DNA of 32,771 nt from Verrucomicrobia bacterium UBA7008 (GCA_002449695.1 DJXI01000074.1:840-33610), one strand, 5' to 3'; positions 1 to 7,506 are shown, counted from the first letter of the stretch. Notes: a model not told the origin generated them from the sequence alone. Made by a program: numbers and translations.

Positions 1-1
1 C

Positions 2-910
2 CAGAGCTTCATGACCGAGCTCTACCGCCACATCGGCCCCGACACCGACGTGCCCGCGGGCGACATGAACGTGGGCGGGCGCGAGATCGGCTACATGTTC
101 GGCCAGTACAAGCGCCTCGCGAACGAATGGACGGGCGTCCTGACGGGCAAGGGCCTCTCCTTCGGCGGCTCGCTCATCCGTCCCGAGGCGACGGGCTACG
201 GCGACGTCTACTTCGCCGAGAACATGCTCGCCAAGCGCGGCGAGACGTTCGAGGGCAAGGTCTGCGTCATCTCGGGCGCGGGCAACGTCGCGAGCTACGC
301 GGCGGAGAAGCTGATCCAGCTCGGCGCGAAGGTCGTGACCTTCTCGGACCGCTCGGGCGCGATCTACGTCCCGGCCGGCATGACCCAGGAGCAGGTGCAG
401 GAGGTCATGTACCTCAAGACCGTCAAGCGCGGCGAGCTGAGCGAGCTCAAGTGGAAGGGCGCGAAGTTCGCCAAGGGCGTCAACAGCTGGCAGCTCGCCG
501 ACAAGATCGACGCGGCGTTCCCGTGCGCGCGCCAGAACGAGCTGAACGGCAAGGACGCGGAGTACCTCCTCAAGCACGGCTGCACGCTCGTCGGCGAAGG
601 CGCGAACATGCCCTCGACCCCGGACGCGATCGCGGCCTTCGTCAAGGCGAAGATCATGTACTCGCCCGGCAAGGCGTCGAACGCCGGCGGCGTGGCGACC
701 TCGGGCCTCGAAATGTCGCAGAACTCGGAGCGCCTGAGCTGGACGCGCGAGGAGGTCGACGCGAAGCTCAAGGGCATCATGAAGGCCATCCACGACAACG
801 CCTGGGAAGCCGCCGCGAAGTACGGCAAGAAGGGCAACTACGTCGTGGGCGCGAACATCGCCGGCTTCACCAAGGTGGCCGATGCGATGGTGGCGCAGGG
901 CGTGTGCTGA
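2..910 (+). CDS. gdhA: NADP-type glutamate dehydrogenase, C-terminal part (5' end outside window)
   Basis: Interconverts glutamate and 2-oxoglutarate plus ammonia in the cytoplasm, linking nitrogen assimilation to central metabolism. The open frame runs in from the window edge, so the first third or so of the protein is missing; the 302 residues visible compare with a usual length near 445. Visible family blocks are TDVPAGDMNVGGREIG, the GVLTGKGLSFGGS segment, RPEATGYG, and a Rossmann nucleotide-binding stretch around VISGAGNVASYAAEKL. The C-terminal SNAGGVATSGLEMSQNS block is typical of hexameric GdhA enzymes. The internal ATG at 11 is not the real start, because the homology (SFMTELYRHIGPDTD) continues through it to the edge. 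It is followed by a tandem repeat and a strong terminator, so it ends its transcription unit. Confidence 0.96.
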   Translation, partial: QSFMTELYRHIGPDTDVPAGDMNVGGREIGYMFGQYKRLANEWTGVLTGKGLSFGGSLIRPEATGYGDVYFAENMLAKRGETFEGKVCVISGAGNVASYAAEKLIQLGAKVVTFSDRSGAIYVPAGMTQEQVQEVMYLKTVKRGELSELKWKGAKFAKGVNSWQLADKIDAAFPCARQNELNGKDAEYLLKHGCTLVGEGANMPSTPDAIAAFVKAKIMYSPGKASNAGGVATSGLEMSQNSERLSWTREEVDAKLKGIMKAIHDNAWEAAAKYGKKGNYVVGANIAGFTKVADAMVAQGVC

Positions 911-925
911 GGTGGAGGTGTCACA

Positions 926-1044
926 AGCCTGAAGGGCTTGTGACGCAGGACGGCTGGTCAGCCTGCCGAGGAGCCTGAAGGGCTTGTGACGCAGGACGGC
1001 TGGTCAGCCTGCCGATGAGCCTGAAGGGCTTGTGACGCAGGACG
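926..1044 (+). repeat. 46-bp tandem repeat, about 2.6 copies, in the gdhA 3' region
   Basis: Units begin at 926, 972 and 1018, exactly 46 bases apart; the third is cut after 27 bases. Copies differ at a few positions only. The unit contains two short hairpin elements, AGCC-TGAAG-GGCT and GGCTG-GT-CAGCC. At the first copy the first hairpin extends to a perfect 9-bp stem (TCACAAGCC/GGCTTGTGA, 921-943). It lies between the gdhA stop and its terminator, so it would be transcribed as 3' UTR. It has no spacer structure and is not a CRISPR array. Confidence 0.9.
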
Positions 1045-1049
1045 CAGGG

Positions 1050-1083
1050 GAAGGGCGCGGCGGTTTCGCCGCGCCCTTCTTTT
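1050..1083 (+). terminator. Rho-independent terminator after gdhA
   Basis: Perfect 13-bp GC-rich stem (1050-1062 with 1067-1079), a GTTT loop and a TTTT run at 1080-1083. This closes the gdhA transcript and separates it from the rnfE promoter. Confidence 0.93.
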
Positions 1084-1100
1084 GGGCCGTCAGTTTCCGC

Positions 1101-1129
1101 TTGCGTTTGTGCGAAAAAAAAGATATACT
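1101..1129 (+). promoter_or_regulatory. Predicted sigma-70-type promoter of rnfE
   Basis: TTGCGT at 1101-1106, a 17-bp spacer with an A-run, and TATACT at 1124-1129. It follows the gdhA terminator directly and lies about 55 bases before the rnfE ATG. The TTGC-type -35 recurs at other promoters in this window. Confidence 0.75.
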
Positions 1130-1183
1130 GTCGGTAGTGTTGGGCAAGGCAAATATTCACAACAACGAAGAACGAAAGGAAAA

Positions 1184-1861
1184 ATGAAAACCTATCTGGC
1201 GTTTTGGTACGGGATTTTCAAGAATAACCCGATCTTCCGTCTGGTGCTCGGCCTGTGCCCGACGCTGGCGGTGACGACCAGCCTCGAGAACGCGCTCGGC
1301 ATGGGGCTCGCGGCGACGTTCGTCCTCATCTGCTCGAACGGCCTCGTCTCGGCGCTGCGCAAGGTCATTCCCGGCGCCGTCCACATCCCGTGCTACATCG
1401 TCATCATCGCGACGTTCGTGACGGCGATCGATCTCCTGATGCAGGCGTACCTGCCGGACCTCTCGGCGAGCCTCGGCATCTTCATTCCGCTCATCGTCGT
1501 CAACTGCATCATCCTCGGCCGCGCGGAGGCGTTCGCCTCCAAGAACGGCGTCGTCGCCTCGCTCGCGGACGGCCTCGGCTCGGGCATCGGCTTCACGCTG
1601 TCGCTCGCGCTCATCGCGTCGGTGCGCGAGATCGTCGGCGCGGGCACGCTCACCGTCTGGGGCGATCTCGCCGTCAAGGGCCTCAATCCGGGGCCGGTCA
1701 CGCTGGCGATCCTGCCGGCGGGCGGCTTCATCACGCTGGGGCTCCTGCTGGCGCTCATCAACCACATCGGCGCCGTCAACGCGCGCCGCCACGGGGCGCC
1801 GCCGCCGCTGCCGGTCAATCTCGACTGCCGCCACTGCACGATGTGCCCGAACGGCAAGTGA
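1184..1861 (+). CDS. rnfE: RnfE/RsxE electron transport complex membrane subunit
   Basis: Integral inner-membrane subunit of the Rnf complex, which couples ferredoxin:NAD electron transfer to ion translocation. The 225-residue protein has about six hydrophobic segments. Cys25 (in LGLCPTLAV) and Cys108 (in VVNCIILGRAEAF) sit where Rnf/Nqr subunits hold the intramembrane [2Fe-2S] cluster shared with RnfA. The start at 1184 is chosen because GAAAGGA lies just upstream and MKTYLAFWYGIFKNNPIFRL matches family N-termini; the frame is open further upstream, but that crosses the promoter. Oddities: no rnfA, B, C, D or G genes are adjacent, and the C-terminus carries an extra C215-x2-C218-x2-C221 tail after a Pro-rich linker. 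nrdR follows after 48 bases, probably on the same transcript. Confidence 0.93.
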   Translation: MKTYLAFWYGIFKNNPIFRLVLGLCPTLAVTTSLENALGMGLAATFVLICSNGLVSALRKVIPGAVHIPCYIVIIATFVTAIDLLMQAYLPDLSASLGIFIPLIVVNCIILGRAEAFASKNGVVASLADGLGSGIGFTLSLALIASVREIVGAGTLTVWGDLAVKGLNPGPVTLAILPAGGFITLGLLLALINHIGAVNARRHGAPPPLPVNLDCRHCTMCPNGK

Positions 1862-1909
1862 CCGGAGCGAACGGACGGAGAAAGAGAGAGAAGGAAGGAG
1901 ATCTGAAAG

Positions 1910-2353
1910 ATGAAGTGCCCGAAATGCGGCCAGGATGACGACAAGGTGCTGGACTCGCGCGCCGCGCGCGAGGGCGCGGCCATCCGTCGCCGTCGCGAAT
2001 GCTGCGCGTGCGGGCACCGCTTCACGACCTACGAGGAGATCGACCGCGACGAGGTGGTCGTCGTCAAGCGCGACGGCACCCGCCAGCCGTTCGACCGCCA
2101 GAAGCTCGACAAGGCGATCCGCCACGCGTGCGGCAAGCGCCCGATCAGCGACGACCAGATCCGCACGATGATCGATCATGTCGTCGCCAAGCTGGAGGGC
2201 GGCGAGGTCGGCGCGGACAAGATCGCGCAGCTGGTGATGGACGAGCTGCACCGCACCGACGAGGTCGCCTACATCCGTTTTGCGAGCGTGTACCGTCAGT
2301 TCACCGACGTCGCGCAGTTCCTGCAGGCCATAACGGAGATCGTGAAGAAATGA
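1910..2353 (+). CDS. nrdR: Transcriptional repressor NrdR
   Basis: Cytoplasmic repressor of ribonucleotide reductase genes that senses ATP/dATP. The 147-residue length is typical. The N-terminal zinc ribbon uses Cys3, Cys6, Cys31 and Cys34 (a further Cys32 is present), with the family signature SRAAREGAAIRRRRECCACGHRFTTYE. The ATP-cone domain follows from about residue 48 (VVVKRDGTRQPFDRQKL). GGAAGGAG lies upstream of the ATG. The stop overlaps the next ATG (ATGA at 2350), indicating translational coupling. No ribonucleotide reductase genes are in the window, so its targets lie elsewhere. Confidence 0.97.
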   Translation: MKCPKCGQDDDKVLDSRAAREGAAIRRRRECCACGHRFTTYEEIDRDEVVVVKRDGTRQPFDRQKLDKAIRHACGKRPISDDQIRTMIDHVVAKLEGGEVGADKIAQLVMDELHRTDEVAYIRFASVYRQFTDVAQFLQAITEIVKK

Positions 2354-3420
2354 GCGTTGACTACCAGCGTCCGCCGGTGAGGGTCGCCCTGATGGGTCTC
2401 GGCCGGGCGATGTTCTCGACCCATTACCCCGTGTTTAAGGCGCATCCCGCGCTCTTCAAGGTGGTGGCGGCGTGCGACCTGTCGAAGGAGCGGCGCGACA
2501 TCGTGGCGCAGGACTATCCCGACTGCCGCATGTTCCGCCAGTTCCACGACATGCTCTACGAGCGCGACATCGACATCGTCGACATCGCGACGTGCACCGT
2601 CGACCACATGGAGCACGCGATGGCGTCGCTCGAACGCGGCTTCTGGACGCTCCTCGAGTCGCCGATGGCGCTGACGATCGACGACGCGCAGGTGATGCGC
2701 GGGGCGGCGGCGAAGGCGAAGAACCGCCTGCTCATCCTCCAGCGCGGGCTCTTCGCGCCCGACTTCCTGCTGACGCGCCAGATGATGGGCGATCCGCGCC
2801 TCGGCGAAATCTACCAGATCCGCATCCGCAAGGAGGACTACATCCGCCGCGACGACTGGCAGACCGTCAAACGCCTCGGCGGCGGCGCGTCGTACTACCA
2901 GATGACCGACCTGATCCAGCAGGCGCTCAAGCTGCTGCCCTCGCCGCCGATCCAGATGTGGAGCGAGCTCAAGCGCATCGCCTCGCTCGGCGACGCCGAG
3001 GACTACGTGCACGTCAATCTCAAGACGCGCGGGCAGGTCTCCGCCGACATCGAGTTCAACGGCGGCTGCCTCGCCGAGACGCGCGCGCCGTCGTTCGAGA
3101 TCCGCGCCGAGCGCGGCGTCTTCCGCGTGGAGCCGGGCGCGACGGAGGGGACGCTGACGGTCATCGACCCCGATTTCAAGTTCCCGCGCCGCCGCTCGAG
3201 CGTCCGCACGCCGGAGATCGTCGATCTGCACGAGGACTTCCCGGTGGTGACGATCCCGGTCACGCTGCCGAAGGGCACGCCGCACGGGCCGAGCGCGTTC
3301 TGGAAGCATGTCTACGACACGGTGCGCACGGCCGCGCCGTTCCCGCTGCAGCTGGAGGATTCGATCGAATCGGTCAAGTTCGCGCAGCTGATGAAGAAGA
3401 CGAGTCCGTTCGGGAAGTGA
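2350..3420 (+). CDS. Gfo/Idh/MocA-like protein with degenerate catalytic motifs
   Basis: A 356-residue protein with the layout of the Gfo/Idh/MocA oxidoreductases: an N-terminal Rossmann fold (VALMGLGRAMFS, residues 12-23) followed by a C-terminal alpha/beta domain. The usual EKP motif, whose lysine is catalytic in most members, reads E103-S104-P105. The usual GGGaLxDxGxHxxD block reads GGGASYYQMTDLIQQAL, lacking the expected Asp and His. I therefore infer that it may have lost dehydrogenase activity or uses a different chemistry; its substrate is unknown. The start overlaps the nrdR stop by 4 bases. A longer upstream open frame is only a shadow of nrdR. Confidence 0.85.
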   Translation: MSVDYQRPPVRVALMGLGRAMFSTHYPVFKAHPALFKVVAACDLSKERRDIVAQDYPDCRMFRQFHDMLYERDIDIVDIATCTVDHMEHAMASLERGFWTLLESPMALTIDDAQVMRGAAAKAKNRLLILQRGLFAPDFLLTRQMMGDPRLGEIYQIRIRKEDYIRRDDWQTVKRLGGGASYYQMTDLIQQALKLLPSPPIQMWSELKRIASLGDAEDYVHVNLKTRGQVSADIEFNGGCLAETRAPSFEIRAERGVFRVEPGATEGTLTVIDPDFKFPRRRSSVRTPEIVDLHEDFPVVTIPVTLPKGTPHGPSAFWKHVYDTVRTAAPFPLQLEDSIESVKFAQLMKKTSPFGK

Positions 3421-3455
3421 GGATCATGAAAACAGGAACGAAAGGAACACCGGAG

Positions 3456-3824
3456 ATGCACGCGATGACCCAGAGCCTGGAAGACTACCTGGAGGCGATC
3501 TACATCCTGATCAAGGAGAAGAAGCTCGCGTGCGTCCGCGACGTGGCGAAGACGCTCGACGTCAAGATGCCGAGCGTCGTCAAGGCGATCCACGAGCTGA
3601 AGAAGCTGGAGCTGGTGACGCAGGAGCCGTATTCCGCGATCGAACTGACCGCGAAGGGGCGGCGCGTGGCGAATACGGTCCTGAACCGCCATACGCTGCT
3701 GCGGTCGTTCCTGATGAAGCTCGGCGTCAGCCGGAAGACGGCGGACAAGGACGCATGCATGATGGAGCACATCCTCTCGGCGGAGACGATGGACAAGATT
3801 CGGACGTTTACGGAGCGGCCGTGA
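3456..3824 (+). CDS. DtxR/MntR-family metal-dependent transcriptional regulator
   Basis: A 122-residue one-domain-plus-dimerisation regulator that should bind DNA when loaded with Fe2+ or Mn2+. The N-terminal winged helix (SLEDYLEAIYILIKEKK, then VRDVAKTLDVKMPSVVKAI) is followed by the dimerisation helix. Candidate metal ligands are Asp and Glu of LEDYLEAIY, His of NRHTLL, and Cys, Glu and His of DACMMEHILS. The Cys at this position resembles iron-type DtxR, while the N-terminal Asp resembles MntR. There is no SH3-like third domain. The start at 3456 has GAAAGGA nine bases upstream; ATG codons at 3426 and 3465 are alternatives. It may control metal uptake such as the feo locus about 4 kb downstream, but this is inference. 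Confidence 0.88.
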   Translation: MHAMTQSLEDYLEAIYILIKEKKLACVRDVAKTLDVKMPSVVKAIHELKKLELVTQEPYSAIELTAKGRRVANTVLNRHTLLRSFLMKLGVSRKTADKDACMMEHILSAETMDKIRTFTERP

Positions 3825-3874
3825 AAACGGAACGGCCGTGCGTGAAAAGACCGACAACGAAAAGAGATGAATAA

Positions 3875-4723
3875 ATGGGGGAGAAGAAGGAGATGAAAAG
3901 CCAGATCAATCAACTGCGGCAGCTGCAGGAACTCGTCCTGACCCGCGACGAGCATACGCAGACGGGGGACGGCAGCAGTCTGGACGCGCTCAACGACGCG
4001 ATCTTCGAGATGCAGGACAGGCTCGATCCGCAGGTGCAGGGCATCTATTCGCGTCTCTACAAGAAGAGCCACATCGTGATGGCGGCGATGAGCAACGGCT
4101 GCTGCTCGGGCTGCGGGATGCAGGTGCCGATCGCGCAGAGCCAGCAGGTCCGGCTCGCGCAGCATCTCGTCACCTGTTCGAGCTGCGGGCGCATCCTCTA
4201 CGCCGTCGACGCGGACGAGGCGCGCAACATCACCGAGAAGCCCGCGCCGGGCGACGACCCGAAGACGGGGATCTCGCGCTTCAGCGCCGAGGAGCTGATG
4301 GTTCCGGACCTCGCGGCGAAGACGCCGGCGGACGCGATCGCCGCGCTCGCGGCGGCGATGGAGGCCGGCAAGTTCATTTCCAACGCGGAGTCGCTCGTCA
4401 CGGCGGCGCTCGCGCGCGAGGGGGTCCTGTCGACGGCCATGCCCAGCGGCGTGGCGTTTCCGCACGTGCGCGGCGTCGAGGGCGGCAGCCTGACGCTGGC
4501 GATCGGCTGCTCCCGCGACGGCATCGACTGGGAGGGCCAGAAGGTCCACATCGTCGTCCTCTCGGCGATTCCCGTCGCCGTGTCGGCGTTCTATCTGCGG
4601 CTGATGGCCTCGCTCGGCCAGGCCTTCGCCAACAAGGAGAACTTCGCCGCCGCGGTGGCCGCCGAGACGCCCGCCGCCCTCTGGAAGGTGATCGTCAAGG
4701 CGACCCGGCGCACCGTCAAGTGA
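3875..4723 (+). CDS. Coiled-coil/zinc-ribbon protein fused to a PTS EIIA (PtsN-like) domain
   Basis: A 282-residue fusion. Residues 1-115 form a helical segment followed by a C4 zinc ribbon (C77-x2-C80 and C101-x2-C104), like the C4-type zinc ribbon domains of DksA-like or CdsZ-like proteins. Residues about 137-275 resemble a type-2 EIIA domain; SGVAFPHVRG places His197 at the usual phosphorylated histidine (PH-x-R context). It may therefore be a phosphotransfer-controlled regulator rather than a sugar transporter part, but no PTS partners are nearby. Start choice is uncertain: ATG 3875 has a weak RBS, while ATG 3893 follows a GGGGAGAAGAAGGAG purine run. The stop overlaps the next gene's GTG start (GTGA at 4720). 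Confidence 0.82.
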   Translation: MGEKKEMKSQINQLRQLQELVLTRDEHTQTGDGSSLDALNDAIFEMQDRLDPQVQGIYSRLYKKSHIVMAAMSNGCCSGCGMQVPIAQSQQVRLAQHLVTCSSCGRILYAVDADEARNITEKPAPGDDPKTGISRFSAEELMVPDLAAKTPADAIAALAAAMEAGKFISNAESLVTAALAREGVLSTAMPSGVAFPHVRGVEGGSLTLAIGCSRDGIDWEGQKVHIVVLSAIPVAVSAFYLRLMASLGQAFANKENFAAAVAAETPAALWKVIVKATRRTVK

Positions 4724-5574
4724 AAACGTTTGCGCTAGCGGCGGTCCTGGCGGCCGCGGTCGTGCGCGGCCCCGTGCCGAACGCGCACCGGGCCTCGCCC
4801 TACGTCGGCGCGATCGCGGTCGAGGCGGAGACGGGGCGCGTCCTGGTGGCCGACCGCGTCGACCGCGAGTGCTACCCCGCCTCCTGCACGAAGCTGATGA
4901 CGGCGCGCCTCCTGCTGAAGGCCGTGCGCGACGGCACGATCGCGCCCGACGAGCCGCTCGTGCAAAGCCGGCGCTCGGCGCAGGAGCAGCCGTCGAAGAT
5001 CGACCTCCTCCCCGGCGAGACGATCTCCGTGCGCAACGCGATGACGGCGCTCATGCTCAAGAGCGCGAACGACGTGGCGGTGATCGTCGCCGAACGGCTC
5101 GGCGGCTCCATCGAGGGCTTCGCGCAGATGATGAACGACGAGGCCGCCGCGCTCGGCATGACGCACACGCATTTCGTCTCGCCGAACGGCCTGCCGCCGC
5201 CGAAGGGCTCGAAGCGCGGGTTCGACCGGTCGACCGCCGCCGACCTCGCGAAGCTCGGCGTGGCGCTCGTGAAGGAGCAGCCGGAGATCCTCGCGTTCAC
5301 GAAGATGGAAAAGGCGACGATCCCCGGGCGGGGCGGCGAGCCGCTCACGGTCTACAACCACAACAACCTCCTCTGGAAGAAGAGCGTCAAGGTCGCGGGC
5401 GTGGACGGGCTCAAGACCGGCTACATCGACGCGGGCGGCAGCTCGATCGTGCTGACGGGCACGCGCGACGGCCACCGCGCGATCGTGGTCGTCGTCGGCT
5501 CGGCGGGCGCCAAGGAGCGCGACGCGCACGCCGCGCGGCTCCTGAACGACGCGCTCGGCGCCCTCGCGTGGTAG
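4720..5574 (+). CDS. D-alanyl-D-alanine carboxypeptidase (PBP5/DacA family, S11)
   Basis: A periplasmic serine peptidase that trims the terminal D-Ala of peptidoglycan stem peptides. All three penicillin-binding motifs are visible: S55-C-T-K58 (in YPASCTKLMT), S115-A-N117 (KSANDVA) and K232-T-G234 (GLKTGYID). The first ~25 residues form a hydrophobic signal sequence. The protein is short (284 residues) and lacks the C-terminal beta-rich domain and amphipathic anchor of DacA, so it is probably soluble in the periplasm. It starts with GTG, overlapping the stop of the zinc-ribbon/EIIA gene, so the two should be translated together. Confidence 0.92.
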   Translation: MKTFALAAVLAAAVVRGPVPNAHRASPYVGAIAVEAETGRVLVADRVDRECYPASCTKLMTARLLLKAVRDGTIAPDEPLVQSRRSAQEQPSKIDLLPGETISVRNAMTALMLKSANDVAVIVAERLGGSIEGFAQMMNDEAAALGMTHTHFVSPNGLPPPKGSKRGFDRSTAADLAKLGVALVKEQPEILAFTKMEKATIPGRGGEPLTVYNHNNLLWKKSVKVAGVDGLKTGYIDAGGSSIVLTGTRDGHRAIVVVVGSAGAKERDAHAARLLNDALGALAW

Positions 5575-5583
5575 GCCGCGGCT

Positions 5584-5612
5584 TTCTGCGGGCGGCGCAA
5601 ATATGATATAAT
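5584..5612 (+). promoter_or_regulatory. Extended -10 promoter of the lpxC-like gene
   Basis: TGATATAAT (hexamer 5607-5612) is a perfect extended -10. The -35 region (TTCTGC, 5584-5589) is poor. The ATG at 5623 begins only 10 bases after the hexamer, so the transcript would have almost no leader. Confidence 0.65.
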
Positions 5613-5622
5613 ACCCGCCGAC

Positions 5623-6648
5623 ATGGAGATGCCAGACTACAAGATCGGCCGGATCGTCTTCGGCAGCGCCGCGGCGATCGCGGCGGCCTGCGAATCGTTC
5701 CGCGCGCAGCCCGTCGACGAGACGCGCCTCGCGCCGGCGCGCACGTCGCCGTTTTCCGCGAAGCGCACCACGCTCGCGCAGGAGGCGCCGGTCGCCGGCG
5801 TCGGCACGTTCGAGGGAAGCCGCAAGCAGACGCTGACCTTCGCGCCGAGCGCGAAGCCGGGCTGGTGGATCCGCCGCATGGACCACCCCGAGCAGCTCGA
5901 CACGTTCGTCGACATCGCGAATCTCTGGACGAGCGCGCAGAACCTCGTGCTGCGCTCGGGCTCCGAGCACAACTACCTGCGCATGGTCGAGCACATCATC
6001 GCGCTCAAGAACGGCATCGGCCTCGACGACGTCGTTCTGAAGGTGAACTCCGGCGACCCGCCGCTCTTCGACCAGTCGTCGCTGCCGCTCATCAAGGCGG
6101 TCGAGCACGGCCGGATCGTCGAAAAGGCGGACGCGGCGACGTACGTGACGGTGAAGGAGCCGGTCGCCTTCGGCGGGCGGCGCGGCGACTTCCTCCTCTT
6201 CCTGCCGGCGGCGCCCGGCGAACGCAACCTGCGCATCGACTGCGCGATCAGCTGGAACACGGTCATCGGTTCGCAGCGCGTCCTCTTCGACGTGACGCCC
6301 GAGACGTTCCGCTACGCCGCGCTCGCGCGCACGAACGCGACGCGCAAGCAGTATCTGCTCGCGAAGACCGTCGGCAAGCTGTTCGCGGCCACGCGCAACT
6401 GGGGCTACAACGAACGCAACATCCTCATCCACGGCCGCACGCGCTTCTACACCGAGCCGCGCTTTCCGCTCGGCGGCAAGTTCCTGGAGCCGGTCTGGCA
6501 CCGCGCGACGCTCGACCTGATGGCGGCGCTCGCGCTGACCGGCCCGCACCGCTTCATCGGCACGGTGGTCTCGTACCGCGCGGGCCATACGCTCGACTGC
6601 GACGCCGTGCGCGCGCTCTACCGCAACGACCTTCTGACCTATGCTTGA
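5623..6648 (+). CDS. LpxC-like UDP-3-O-acyl-GlcNAc deacetylase homologue, divergent
   Basis: A 341-residue member of the LpxC fold family, the zinc deacetylase committing step of lipid A synthesis. Matches along the family include AGVGTFEGSRKQTLTFAP (near residue 59), MVEHIIALKNGIGLDDV (E123-H124), LFDQSSLPLI (149-157), ALARTNAT (T237) and SYRAGHTLD (H322). The zinc motif normally read as H-x3-D is here H293-x4-D298, one residue longer, and the position of the catalytic-pair Asp (E. coli D246) is Ala. It may be a divergent enzyme or a paralogue with another role. There is no SD; the gene follows its promoter almost directly. It overlaps the next gene by 8 bases. Confidence 0.8.
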   Translation: MEMPDYKIGRIVFGSAAAIAAACESFRAQPVDETRLAPARTSPFSAKRTTLAQEAPVAGVGTFEGSRKQTLTFAPSAKPGWWIRRMDHPEQLDTFVDIANLWTSAQNLVLRSGSEHNYLRMVEHIIALKNGIGLDDVVLKVNSGDPPLFDQSSLPLIKAVEHGRIVEKADAATYVTVKEPVAFGGRRGDFLLFLPAAPGERNLRIDCAISWNTVIGSQRVLFDVTPETFRYAALARTNATRKQYLLAKTVGKLFAATRNWGYNERNILIHGRTRFYTEPRFPLGGKFLEPVWHRATLDLMAALALTGPHRFIGTVVSYRAGHTLDCDAVRALYRNDLLTYA

Positions 6649-7447
6649 CCTCACCCGACCGCTCATCGTCTTCGACATCGAATCGACCGGACTCTTCCCG
6701 CGCCGCGACCGCATCATCGAGCTCGCCTGCATCAAGGTGATGCCCGACGGCACCGAGATCGAGAAGTGCTGGCTGATGAACCCCACCGTGCCGATCCCCG
6801 CCGAAACGACGAAGATCCACGGCATCACCGACGAGATGGTGAAGGACTGCCCGACCTTCCGCGACAACGCCGACGAGATCTTCGCGTTCTTCGACGGCTG
6901 CGACCTGTCGGGCTTCAACGCCGACCGCTACGACATCCCGTGCCTGGAGGAGGAGTTCGCGCGCGTCGGGCGGAACTTCGGCCTCGCCGCGCGCCGCCGC
7001 ATCGACGTGCAGCGCATCTACCACCGCATGGAGCCGCGCGACCTCTCGGCCGCCGTCCGCTTCTATCTCGGGCGCGACCACGCCGGCGCGCACGGCGCGG
7101 AGGCGGACGCGCGCGCGACGCTCGACGTCCTCAAGGCGCAGATGGAGAAGTACCCGTCGCTGCCGAAGGACGTGGACGCGCTCGACGTCTATCTCGTGCC
7201 GCGCGACCCGCGCAACGCGGACCGCGACGGCAAGCTGCGCTGGGACCGGGGCGAGCTGCTGATCAATTTCGGCAAGAACAAGGGCAAGTCGCTCAAGTCG
7301 CTGCTCGTCAGCGATCTGCCGTTCCTGCGGTGGATCCTCCGGGGCGACTTCGACACGGAGGTCAAGATGATCGTCAGCGACCTCGTCCGGCACGGGCGCC
7401 TGCCGCCCCCGCCGCGGCTGCCCGCCGAGGCCCCGGCCCGCGACTGA
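6641..7447 (+). CDS. DEDDh 3'-5' exonuclease (DnaQ/ExoX-like)
   Basis: A 268-residue exonuclease of the DnaQ superfamily. Exo I is FDIESTG (D12, E14), Exo II is GFNADRYDIP (D98), and Exo III is HGAEADA (H151, D156), giving a complete DEDDh set. The C-terminal part (residues about 205-250, INFGKNKGKSLKSLL...FLRWILRGDF) resembles the small C-terminal domain of ExoX-like exonucleases. It is therefore a stand-alone repair or proofreading nuclease rather than the epsilon subunit itself. The start lies inside the end of the lpxC-like gene in another frame, so the two are co-translated. Confidence 0.9.
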   Translation: MLDLTRPLIVFDIESTGLFPRRDRIIELACIKVMPDGTEIEKCWLMNPTVPIPAETTKIHGITDEMVKDCPTFRDNADEIFAFFDGCDLSGFNADRYDIPCLEEEFARVGRNFGLAARRRIDVQRIYHRMEPRDLSAAVRFYLGRDHAGAHGAEADARATLDVLKAQMEKYPSLPKDVDALDVYLVPRDPRNADRDGKLRWDRGELLINFGKNKGKSLKSLLVSDLPFLRWILRGDFDTEVKMIVSDLVRHGRLPPPPRLPAEAPARD

Positions 7448-7476
7448 AAAAAGATTAAATTTCTCTAACTTTCCCC

Positions 7477-7506
7477 TTGCCCAACCGGGCGCAAATATGA
7501 TATCAT
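7477..7506 (+). promoter_or_regulatory. Promoter of the feo operon with palindrome over the -10
   Basis: TTGCCC (7477-7482), an 18-bp spacer and an extended -10 TGATATCAT (hexamer 7501-7506). The -10 is embedded in the perfect 12-bp palindrome TATGATATCATA (7496-7507), a candidate operator. A small hairpin GTTAG-CCGGGA-CTAAC (7515-7530) lies near the 5' end of the expected transcript, which has a leader of roughly 60 bases. Confidence 0.7.

Noticed and set aside
127..978. Second + strand frame inside gdhA
   Set aside because: Arg/Gly-rich out-of-frame translation of a clear gdhA frame; it also runs into the tandem repeat.
926..1044. CRISPR array
   Set aside because: The units are contiguous with no unique spacers, and no cas genes are present.
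4735..6918. Very long minus-strand open frame (727 codons)
   Set aside because: It is the antisense shadow of three well-supported + strand genes in GC-rich DNA. Its translation is Arg/Asp/Ala-rich nonsense with no domain.
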